64,000 bases of DNA from Cryptomeria japonica (lineage: Eukaryota; Streptophyta; Pinopsida; Cupressales; Cupressaceae), in NCBI RefSeq assembly GCF_030272615.1, contig NC_081413.1, positions 158,628,849-158,692,848 of the forward strand. Direction: 5' to 3'. Each line of letters opens with the position of its first letter. Within the stretch, counting starts at the first letter, position 1. This document shows positions 1 to 9,897 of the stretch, one piece after another. Below the pieces are notes generated by a model. The model did not search any database, had not been told where the DNA came from, and saw only the letters and a list, made by a program, of their open reading frames with translations. The translations under genes were made by a program, and so were the position numbers.

Positions 1-1337
1 ATGTCGGTAAAAGACATAGAAAGATTATGATGAATAAGAGGATGAATAAGGTATTCAATGGGCAACTATTACCGAGTCAGACAATGATGAGATCATGATG
101 TTTAGATTGTTTTAACATCATACATATGTTGTAAATTGTAAGGTTAATACTATACTATGTTACCAAGCAAAGAACCTAGTCAGTAAACCCTAAGGAACCT
201 AGTCGATAAACCCTAAGGTTATCGCTATCAGTTAATGAAGGCGGAATGTCTACCGAGTGAAGTTTAGTATTTATTGAGTTGTAACCGAGTTGTAAGTGAG
301 CTGTAATAGAATGCATTAAATGTTTACATGCATTATTTAATGGAGGAAGCTGATGAGCTAGAACTGATTAAATGATTGGTATGCCATAAATAAAGTTTGT
401 TAAGAATCTATGGCAATGGAAGATCGATAGGAAGATCTATAGTTCAGATTGAACCGCAATACTCGAGCACAAGTTCCAAGAAATATATGCAAGTTCCAAG
501 GCAAGGTAAAACATTTTTCAGATCGAAAGATACATTGAACCTGGTCAAACATGAAGATCTGATGGCTATGATTGATCATGGGAAAAGTGATCAAGGAGAT
601 TAAGTAGTTAGCTAATTGTTTTTAAATAGGGAACTGTTGATAAACAATGCATGCGAGCAAGTGTATGCATAGGGATGCTACATAGTGATTACCGAGCATA
701 GAAGCCTGAAGACCTGTTTGAATAACAGAGTATAGAAGCCCAGCAAATGGACAAGATTAGTTCTATGTCTAGATTGTATTGAACAAATAAGAATCTACTT
801 TAGCATTTTAGATGTGAAGTTGCAGATAGATTTTTATTACTATTATTTTGTGAAAGTGACAGAAAATCTCTTAACTAAGTGGACTTAACAGTCTTATTTG
901 TAAAACCCGCTAGCAAGGTGACATTCTGATTGAGTGTTTGAAATCCTTTAAAAAGGTCACTTCTAACATGGTGAAGATCCTAACAGATCTGAGGGAAATC
1001 CCTTAACTGGGTCACATCTAGCAATGTGTTTGTAATCTTTAACAGGATTTGCTTTTAACCGAGTATACTCTAGAAGAGTATATTTCTTAATGGGTCTGAA
1101 ATCCCATAGTGGTTTTTCCCTATTTGGGTTTCCACGTTAAATTTGGTGTTATGAGGTTTATGATGTTTATATGCTTTTGAGTTTGTATGTTTAGCAGTTT
1201 TGGTTCTATTACTGAAGTATATGTTACTGAGGTTGAATCTGATGTTTTTATGGAAGATTAAGTTTGTATGATTCACCCCCCCCCCTCTCATCTTGTTGGC
1301 TATTGGATCTGTACTTATATTAAGTATCAGAACTATC
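1..1337 (+). mobile_element. Ty1/copia-type LTR (3' part) with leader remnant
   Basis: No protein is encoded. The stretch around 1095-1140, with a short GTGGTTTTTCCC run followed by TTTGGGTTTCCACG, is of the kind seen near the end of many plant copia LTRs. It is followed by a ten-base C run (1276-1285) and by AGTATCAGAAC (1324-1333), a degraded form of the TGGTATCAGAGC initiator-Met tRNA primer site. The exact LTR end lies between about 1275 and 1322. The left end is outside the window. Right after the primer-site remnant the sequence switches to gypsy integrase code, so the copia internal region is missing. The small ORFs here look random. Confidence 0.5.
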
Positions 1338-2660
1338 ATTTGGATGGATGTATGTACCTCCTTTGGAGGGTCTTTGAGTTTTTATCATGATTGAGGCTCA
1401 TCATGCACCTTATTCGGCACACCCTGGTGTCAAGAAGATGCACGTTGAACTTAGACAGATATATCATTGGGATGGTATGAAATGTGACATTGCAGATTTT
1501 GTGTCCAAGTGCTTGGAATGTCAGTGGGTGAAGGTAGAGCATCAGCACCCTGTAGGGCTTTTATAACCGATTTGCTACTGGATTGGAAATGGGATATCAT
1601 TTCCATGGATTTCATAGTAGGGTTGCATGTTTCTTCATGTCGTCATGATGCCATCATAGTTATTGTTGATAAATTGACCAAAGTTTCCCATTTTGTGCCT
1701 ATTAGATCTTCTTATACAATAGCAGTGGTGGCACAAGTCTTCTTGGAAGATGTGGTGAGGTTGCATGGGATCCCAAGGCAGATCATTTCTGATAGAGACC
1801 CTATCTTTACTTCAGCCTTGTGGACCTCTCTTTAGCATGCTTTGGGGACCCAGTTGAATTTCAGTTCAACTTATCACCCAGAGACCGATGGTCAAATTGA
1901 GCATGTGAATCAGGTCTTGGAGGACATGCTTCGTATGTATGTTATGGATCAGCAGTCATGCTGGGAGGAATATCTTTTCCTTGTGGAGTTTGCTTATAAA
2001 AATGGTTATCATAGCTCTATAGGCATGTCACCCTTCCAGGCATTGTATGGTCATCCTTTCCACAATCCTTTGAGCTAGGATCGGTTGGAGGATAGGGTGT
2101 GTTTAGGCCCAGATTTTCTTCGTAAGATGGAGCAGCAGGTGGAGCAGATTCATAGGCATTTGGTGGCTGCTCAGGATAGGCAAAAGAAGTATGTCGATGC
2201 CCATAGAGTCGATCATCAGTTTTCTGTTGGCGACCATGTGTTCTTGAGAGTGTGACCACAAAAGAGTCTGATCCATTATGGAAAGGGTTCTAAGTTTGTG
2301 CCTCATTTTGTAGGCCCTTTTGAGATCCTTGAGAGGATAGGACATGATGCCTATCGTCTTTCCTTACCGTCGAGCCTATCCTGCATCCATGATGTCTTTC
2401 ATGTTTCTATTCTTCATCCTTATCATTGTGATGTGACCCATGTGCTTGATTGGAATTCTTTGCGGGTCGAGCACAGGCAGCTTTCCATGGATCCCATGCA
2501 AATTCTTCAGCAGCGGGGTTTGACCCTCAGGGGTCGTGCCATTGAGCAGGTAAGGGTCCTATGGGATCCTAGTGACAAGACCTCAACAACTTGGGAAGAT
2601 GCAGCGAAGATGAGAGAGCTTTATTCTTATCTATTTTAGGCTTCCAGGAGTAAGCCTAGG
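1338..2660 (+). pseudogene. Ty3/gypsy chromovirus integrase with C-terminal chromodomain (5'-truncated)
   Basis: This is the 3' end of a chromovirus pol gene; the enzyme would insert retrotransposon cDNA. The frame opening near 1346 gives the integrase zinc finger (HHAPY...HPG, then CLEC at about 1510-1525). After a frameshift near 1575 the core follows, with catalytic Asp at 1608 (MDF), Asp at 1791 (SDRDP) and Glu at 1899 (GQIEHVNQ). This is the canonical DD35E spacing. The GPY/F region (FVGPFEIL, 2310-2335) and a chromodomain-like tail (VRVLW to TTWEDAAKMRELY, 2550-2625) end at the stop at 2637. Further stops are at 1833, 2076 and about 2253. All frames from 1590 on agree, so the decay is mostly point mutation. 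Gag, protease, RT and RNase H are absent. The chromodomain points to a Tekay/Del-like lineage. Confidence 0.85.
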
Positions 2661-2674
2661 CTTGGGGTGGAGGA
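2661..2674 (+). other. Polypurine tract of the chromovirus
   Basis: The purine-rich CTTGGGGTGGAGGA lies directly 5' of the TG that opens the LTR. It is where plus-strand DNA synthesis would be primed. Confidence 0.6.
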
Positions 2675-4488
2675 TGTATTACCCCTCATTGATCAACCTC
2701 TTTTGTATGTTTTGAGTTACTTCAGTGACTGTTCAGTGGAACATTATCGTATATTGATTTGGATGCTATGCAATGTTATTTCATGCTTTATCTGGATTGA
2801 TGGTGTATGATTTTATGTAGTATCTCAGTGCTTATGATTAATGTTATGTTATGGATAATTATCATGGACTGACACTTTTCCCTTATATTGCAATGCATTA
2901 TTTGTATGTTGCGTGTTTGCAAGTGTATTGGGATGTGAGGGGATGATTTTCCTTCACTCACTCCGATGAGACAGGGAACATCATGATTCTCCTTCATCGG
3001 TGTGTGTGCCAAATCTATATATATAGTGGTCTATATGCACGTGTGGTTCTTTGGTGCAGGACATTGTAGGTACTAGTACCGGGTAGGTACGAGGTATTGA
3101 CTCCACCTGGTTTCATAGGTCTGAGCATGCCTTATATATCTGATGGGAGTGGAGGAGATAGTTGTTGTACCCTAGTTTGACCACAGTTACACTTGTGTGA
3201 GTATTGTCAGTCGGTTGTGTTTCCTTGTCTGGCTATGATGTGTGTCATGGTGCCTTGGTTTGGTCATTTGAGAGTCATCATTTGATCATTCTTGGTTTTG
3301 CATGTTTCCATTTATTTAGATGGTTATTTAATTTAAATGGATGATGCTACCTTATGTTGGCGTAATTATTTAATTATTATGCTCTGTGATTATTGATTTA
3401 TTTAAATTAATGATTGCTAGATTAAATGGTAAATGACTTAATTTATTATGTTAAGTTGCATAATGTGTTTTGTGGAACGAAATAAATAATTGATTTGGTG
3501 CGTAGTATCATAACATTAATAAAGATAATTGTACCTCTTGCATAGGTGAGTGCTAGTACAGGGCTCATAATGTTGCGAGAAGGCTTGGAATGGCAAACTG
3601 ACCGCCTTGTCTTATCAAAAGGTTGGTAGGATCCGCATTAGACTTAGTTGGAACCGAAGGTTTGGGAGAGGTTACTAAGACAGTGAGTTGGGACCTATTG
3701 AGGTTGTACCATGGTATCCATCTTAAGCTATGTGATGACACTCTCTCATTTGGTTCACTTGTGTGTTTGTGATGTTGAGTCACCTAAAGTTTGAGGAGTC
3801 ATATTGTGTTGTCATAGAGTCGAATTGTTTTGTCGACCATGTCATGTTTATGCTTGTTTGAGGGTCCTTAGCTATCTCCTAGCATGGTGGGGTGATTCCA
3901 TTTGGGAATTACATGGTCAGGTGGTAGTGCCACTTCCCATCAGATGTTCAAATTTGTACCTTCCTGCAAGGATTGGCTTTGTAGGTGTTCCTGTGGTTCG
4001 TACCTCATGCTTCATCTCATGTTGGAGATTATTGTTATTTGGAGACCTGTGTGGTCATTGTAATATTGATCTTATGTAACCTTGTATTTGGTTGAGATGT
4101 ACCCTTAAATGTATTTTGAGAAGCTATGTATTGGAAGAGCAATGTAACCCTATGTTGGGATGTTTTTATCAGTTTCCTTTATGATGTTGTAAATGCTTAT
4201 TGAAGTGGAATTATATTGTATCCTTTCAATCTTTCAAGGATGAATCATTATTTGCTTATGGCTTCTTGTGATCATTGAGTTAATGATGCTTATGTGGATT
4301 TAAGGTTTGGTGGAATTCATGCTTGAAGTTAATTCTTCGTTGGTTACCCTTAAGGAATTTTGGTGTAAGTCTTCCACGTGTGTTATCGTGCATGTTGTGT
4401 AAATGTACTTATGATGTTTATACTTTAAAAAAAATTGTTTCACCCTTGTTGTGGGTTTTTCCTTCGAGGTTCATGGCGGGGCATTACA
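2675..4488 (+). repeat. 3' LTR of the Ty3/gypsy chromovirus
   Basis: The LTR begins TGTATTACCCC and ends GGGGCATTACA, so its ends form the short inverted repeat typical of Tekay/Del-like LTRs (TG...CA). It is 1814 bp, directly 3' of the polypurine tract, and contains no convincing ORF. ORFs around 3565-4079 are in poor context. The 5' LTR has been lost with the rest of the element, so age and target duplication cannot be read. Confidence 0.75.
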
Positions 4489-4492
4489 TAGG

Positions 4493-5809
4493 ATTAAACT
4501 AGCATAGGATCAAGTTTTTTAATTGTGGAAATAAACCTCACACTTATGGATTTGATCTAGTAATTTGAACAAATATAATCTTTGTTTCTCTTGATGTGCA
4601 TCTACTTTTTTTTTCCTCTTATGGTATCTATCAATTGGAGCTATTTAATAAAACCTTGACAAGATTGTCATTGTGTCGCAAGGAAATATGTACTCCTAGA
4701 TGAACCCTAGAAACATGTGTAATAAGGTTAAGAGTAATACTCTTTGAACATGCATATGCTCCTTGAATGAATATGTAGATCTATATTCATTTAGTGTAGG
4801 AATTGAAGTGTTACAATGCAAATGATAAGTCTTGGATTTCTTAGAGAGATTAGATGAGTAACTAAAGGAATTGAATGTCTTTAAAAATAATAACACAACA
4901 ATACATCACTCATAAAATACTTCTCATTCATACAACCACAACAAAAATATCAACTAATGTGTTTGAAAACCATGAAGCAAATTATAAACAAAACCCACTA
5001 GTATATATACTTTTCAATTAGTTTAGAAACTAAATCTCTATACTTTAATAAAGATAAATAAATTACACTTATATGAGAAGGCACCATCCTTAGCAAGATC
5101 TGATGGCAGCTTGGATCATTTCTACAATTAATGCTACTAATATTACAACTATTAAATATTAAAGGATTAATTCTAGTGAATGCAGTATGTAGAGTATGGG
5201 TAATCTTGTAAAATCATTAGATTTTAAAATCTAGATTTGTATTGAGGACAAGGTACATGACTTTATACATAATTCCACATTTGTCAATAGGTCAATGTAT
5301 CAAGGCATTTCATTTAAATAGGAATAAAAGTAAATGAAAAATGATATGGATATGCAAATTTCATCATTATATTCTATCTTTATTTTGAGTTGTATGTGAA
5401 TCTTGGAATGATTAAAATCTTCTAAATATATTTAGCATTCACAAGTATGCATTAAGATAAGCATTCAAAAGGATATAAAAGGGCTCCATTAGAATGGCCA
5501 CAAAAGTGCATCGAAAAGATCTAATGGGTATGCAAATTTCATCATGACATTTTGTCTTTATTTTGAGGTGTATGTGAATCTTATAATGATAATTTTTTTA
5601 TGAATGTAAGTAACATTCAATAACCATACATGCAAGCTAAATCTTCAAACACTAAAGGATGTGAAATGGGGTTCATATAAAGTAATGAACCCTCTATGTT
5701 GTTACTTTGTATGTTTTTCCTTTACCAAGAACTCTCCATAGGAACTTGCAAAGCAAAAGAAAAATATTTCATGAATAGATTTTGTAATACAATTAGCAAT
5801 AAATGTAAT
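4493..5809. repeat. Old unclassified interspersed repeat, copy 1
   Basis: The segment starting at about 4493 aligns by eye with 32341-33149 (same order of blocks: AACTAGCATAGGA, TATGGATTTGAT, GCAATACATCACTCATAA, then GTATCAAGGCA, AATGAAAAATGA). Copies differ by many substitutions and indels. No terminal repeats, coding potential or polymerase motif were seen. Element A is inserted at 5809/5810, so sequence from 23942 on is its original continuation. Confidence 0.5.
5345..5592. repeat. Diverged tandem duplication, unit about 176 bp
   Basis: A block containing TATGCAAATTTCATCAT, TCTTTATTTTGAG and TGTATGTGAATCTT occurs at 5350-5410 and again at 5526-5585. A weaker third relative lies near 33110 in the second copy of the old repeat. 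Confidence 0.5.
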
Positions 5810-7244
5810 TGATGCCCTCCTAAATGGCACAAGGTTAGTTTAAGATCAAAGAACACAAAAACACACAAAACATTAGTGTTAATCAATCGAAAACTAATCT
5901 AAAAAGGCATACCAAAAGAGAGACTACAAGCATGCAAGCATATTTAACTATCAAAGCAAACATGATGAGGCATCTCCAAATACCTCCTAACATACTCCTA
6001 GTTCCTTCTCCCTTCTTCCTCTCCTCTCCAAGTTCCAAAATAGTGTAGTTCTCAGCAGCTTTTTGCACTATGGATGCTTATGGAGGATTGAGATTTGTAG
6101 TATAGCTCCAAATATGAAATGAAAAGCTAATATTATGCTAAAATGATTGATTTTACCAAAAAGACAAGATTTAGTTATGCTATGCTAAATGCTCTCTAAA
6201 ATGTCTATAGCTTAGATGCGTACAAGTTTTCAGGATCTGGATTATGAAGGAATGGGCTCTATTTATAGAAAAAATGGAGCAATGGATGGTCAAGATTGAA
6301 AGGTTTAATCAAGGGCCAAGTTTGAAAGTTGGGGATCCATGTGCTCAATTGACACCAATGAAATGGTGACAAATGTCAACATAGGGTTGGGTTGAAAGAA
6401 GAGGTTGGAGGCATTAAAGGCCTGAGAAGACCTCATGGCTATCTAAAGGCTAAGAGTCAAGCCTAAATTAAGATTACCCACTGGATTAGGAATTAATCCA
6501 AGAATAAACCTTTGTGCAAATGATTAAGAGATAATCATGGTCAAAGCATTAAAGGCTTGATGAGACCCTTGGGTTGGATAGAGGTTGAGTCAAAACAAAT
6601 GTTTTAACCATGTGGGAGGGTTGAATTAACCATTAATGGTTATTGGAGACTTTGGGGATTAAGTGGTTGAAAGTTGGAAGCCTTTAAAGGTTATCAAAGA
6701 CTTTGAGGAATTAAGTGGTTGAAGGTTGAAAGCCTTTAATGGTTATCAAAGACTTTTAGGCTTTGAGAAGTGACTCCATTTGGCTTAGGAATGTGACAAA
6801 GTTTAGGGAATGGATTAGGCTAATTAGGAAGGGGTTAGAAGAATCTAGAAGGGGATTAGATTTTTGCAAGTGGATTGGTGGGTGAGGGAAAATAGGATTT
6901 TTTTTAAAATAAAAATTCATTTATTTCAATAAATGTGTGCAAGTTGCATTTGTAGGAAAATGCAAGTGGGGTGGGGATTTAAAATGATTTAAATAAATAT
7001 TAATTTATTTAAAAGAGGAAAAGGGGGATTTTAATTAAATAAATAGATTTTATTTATTTAATTAATTGGAATTTGATTTTAATGAATTAATTAAAATAAA
7101 TTGAATAATTTATTTAATTAATAGAAGAATGTTTGGAAATGAATTAATTAAATATTAATTTAATTAACTGATGGCTAGTGGATTTTTAACCAAATAAATA
7201 GCAAATATTCATTTAATTAAAATGGACAGATTTATGTGACTACA
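5810..7244 (-). repeat. Element A, 3' LTR (left copy)
   Basis: It runs TGATGCCC...ACTACA on the plus strand, hence TGTAGT...GGGCATCA in the element's sense. It has the same length as the right copy. A TATAAATA box lies at 6267-6260 on the minus strand. The AT-rich stretch 6900-7230 is rich in TTTAATTAA-like words. Confidence 0.93.
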
Positions 7245-7257
7245 TTTGCCCCTCTTT
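7245..7257 (-). other. Polypurine tract of element A
   Basis: On the minus strand this reads AAAGAGGGGCAAA and abuts the TG of the 3' LTR. The same tract is found at the same place in element B (38300-38312) and element C (62746-62759). Confidence 0.8.
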
Positions 7258-7289
7258 GAGACGGTGCAGTTTATCGCATCGTTTCAAAG
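7254..7289 (+). other. Conserved hairpin beside the polypurine tract (element A)
   Basis: Arms 7254-7267 and 7276-7289 can pair over 14 positions around an 8-nt loop. The two imperfect pairs are G-T on the plus strand (C-A on the minus strand), so a plus-strand RNA would pair better. Element B has the equivalent hairpin with different stem bases. Confidence 0.5.
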
Positions 7290-7554
7290 AAAGAACAACT
7301 GGTGTGAAGAAATGCCCCAGAAAATGTAAATTTAATGGGTGGTATGCCCCCTCGAGAGATGGGCCGAAAAATTTCAAAAAATCGGGCGATCGCTCGAAAA
7401 AGAATGAAAATTGGCAGGGTGATAGAAGAGAAGAAGTGAGGTATACGGGTGAAAAATAGAAGAAATCGGGGGAAACATGGAGAAATGGGGGGCTCGGGAA
7501 GTTCACGGGGACCACGGCGATGAGCGGGGGCGAAGTTACGGTGACGGCGGGGGG

Positions 7555-7560
7555 TATAAA
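7555..7560 (+). promoter_or_regulatory. TATA box for the antisense PMD gene
   Basis: TATAAA sits in a G-rich context about 100 nt upstream of the first exon's ATG at 7658. This is a normal distance for a start site near 7585-7590. It drives the plus strand, opposite to gag-pol. Element C has only a weak match at the corresponding place. Confidence 0.5.
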
Positions 7561-7657
7561 TGGGGTGAAAGGGGTGAAAATAGGATCATTTGTGACCGCG
7601 ACCAGTTGAAAACGAGAGCTCTGACAGTGACATTTGGAGGAGCAAAGAGGAGCTACT

Positions 7658-9877
7658 ATGCCGATCCCGATCACCGAGCACAGATTCGAGCGAGTCCAGC
7701 GATTCCAGCGGCCAAACGACTACGGACCAGCGGTACGCAAATTCAAAAACTTACTTTTCAGGTATTTTTGATAGGTTTTTAGTTAAGTCCAAGTCAAGTC
7801 GGAGCAAGAGCACTGAAACTCGGGTTTTGGTGCTTTTGCTCCATAAACTAGCGCTATTGTGCCGCAATGGCGCTATTGTGCTGTTGTTTGAGCGCTTGTG
7901 CAATGCATTAGTGCTATTGTATGGAAGTTTTAGTGCTTTGGACTAAGTAGCGCTATTGTAGGGTTAATTGAGCGCTATTGACATGAATGAGCGCTATTGT
8001 ATAGCTGGTTTAGCGCTTTTGTTTTTGTAGTGCTTTTGTGTTGCTGTTTAAGCGCTTTTGCCAGTTTAGTAGCGCTATTGTGTCAAACTAGCGCTTTTGT
8101 AGGTAAAATAGCGCTTTTGCCTTAGGATAAAGAGATGCCCCAGTTTTGGACAAAACAAATCTCCTGATGCCAATGATTGATGGATGGCGAGGTGAAGGGG
8201 GAGTTGTTTTGAACCATAGCAGCCCGATGAGACTTAGGTCATTTGTTAGAATAAATGCCTGTTTGAAGTCTAGGTGGCCATGATTGCTTACCTGTTGAGA
8301 CCCGAAGATACTTGATCAAAGTATCTGATAATAGTCTAGGTTTAAACTTAAGAAAATTTGAAAACAAAACAATTGATGGTGATTGATGAACGTCTATGTG
8401 CAGGAGGATCTGCGCATGTTGCAGTTATGCGAGCGCCATCCTGCGACACAGGGGTTGCGGGACCGGTTGACACAGATAGAGATTGATTGCATAGCAGTGA
8501 CTAGGTTGTACAAGGTGATGCACATGCCCATGATTCGGATGAATCACGGCCTGATTACAGCCTTGGCAGAGCGATGGCATAGTGAGACGTGCACGTTTCA
8601 TCTAGCCCAGGGAGAGATGACAGTGACTTTGGAGGACGTGTGGCGTATCCTTCGGATTCTGATTCGGGGGGAGCTGGTGACATACGATAGATCCTGGGGC
8701 ACGGTGTCATGTCAGAGGATATTTGATGATGATGTATACATTGACGATGGCTCGATCGCATGGGAGGATATAGCGGCACTATATGAGCCCCTTCTAGCAG
8801 TTTTGTCAGGGATTGTGGGAGGACTGCTGTGTCTAGACCGGCGGTCACATGGATTGGCAGTGGGATGGGGACAGGTTATAGAGATGATGATGACTGAGGG
8901 GACCCGATTTTCCTGAGGGCCATGCGTGTTAGCGCACATGTATTAGGAGCGACACAAGGTAGTATACCGAGGGAGGGGTTCTCTAGCAGTGGGCATGACG
9001 CTGCTACATGTTTGGGCATGGGAGCACCTACCAGTGACTCGACCAGTGAGTCTTAGATTCTGGGCCGTGGACCAGCCATACATGTTTATGTACAGTGGCA
9101 TGATGAGTCAGAGCCGATGGAGGTGGAGGAGGAGGAGGAGGAGGAGGTGGGTTGGGGATGCCGAGGCAGTGGAGAGGGAGAGGTGGACTACCTCTTCAGA
9201 TATCACAGGGACCTTTGGTACAGAGGAGAGTGCAGCTGAGTGGGAGGGGGATGGAGAGAGAGATCTCGATGGATACAGGTGCAGGGGAGGGTGGTGCAGG
9301 AGAGGGACCTACTGGCAGGGGTGATACAGGTGCGGCAGCGATGGACATGGGAGAGAGAGCTACTGGAGATCTGCGGGATCATATGATAGTTCATTTGCAG
9401 AACCGGATAGAGAGGTTGGAGGAGGAGGTAGCAGCTAGGGATGTTCAGCTGTTTGCACGAGAGTCAGAGCTGACAGTGGTGCTGCGGGAGAGAGATACTA
9501 CGGTGGAGAGATTGGCGGAGCTACAGGAGAGAGTTCGAGCTGGAGTAGGAGCACAGGGGCCTACAAGGGAGGTTATGAGGCAGTTTGGGCGAGCACAGGT
9601 TGAGATAGAATACTGGCGAGGCTTATATGAGCAGGTGGTGCCACTCAGTCAGCGAGCTCTTAGTTATACCCAGATGCGGCAGACGAGATCAGAGCGATCA
9701 CAGAGGATGCAAAGCAGTGGGGGAGTGATGGGTCCTTTGAGGCGGGAGAGATCAGAAGATACAGGAGGGAGTGGGGGTTCGATGAGGCCTCCACGGAGAG
9801 ATGGATCAGGTGGTGCAGGTACCAGTGGTGGAGCAGGTAGAGGTGGTGGGACAGCATCTAGCCAGAGTGGCATTTGA
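7658..9877 (+). pseudogene. Antisense plant-mobile-domain (PMD) gene inside element A, spliced, decayed
   Basis: Exon 1 is inferred as 7658-7732: ATG, 25 codons, ending at a GTACGC donor in phase 0. The intron 7733-8403 ends TGTGCAG, and exon 2 opens in phase 0 at 8404. Exon 2 encodes a plant mobile domain, the family of Arabidopsis MAIN/MAIL1 and many transposon copies. Recognisable parts are ALAERWHSETCTFHL, GEMTVTLEDVWRIL (8555-8660) and LLHVWAWEHLPVTRP (about 8992-9038). Stops at 8914 and about 8943 break the domain, and the frame changes in a GGA run near 9130. The last part (9152-9877) has a probable coiled coil (LQNRIERLEEEVAARD...) and a Gly/Arg/Ser-rich tail. PMD proteins have no agreed biochemical activity; Arabidopsis members affect silencing and genome stability. 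GC content is higher than in the surrounding element. Confidence 0.72.
7831..8120 (+). repeat. AGCGCTATTG array in the PMD-gene intron
   Basis: About 14-15 degenerate copies of AGYGCT(A/T)TTG are spaced roughly 17-22 nt apart, with variable spacers. The array lies wholly in the inferred intron. Its reverse complement forms the array at 22130-22412. Confidence 0.8.
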
Positions 9878-9897
9878 GAGAGCATTTTTGCATACAT

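Noticed and set aside
3565-4079. ORFs inside the chromovirus LTR
   Set aside because: Short, in LTR sequence, no domain and no corresponding frame elsewhere.
5883-6068. 61-codon ORF present in both LTRs of element A
   Set aside because: Present twice only because the LTRs are duplicated; hydrophobic stretch without start context or homologue.
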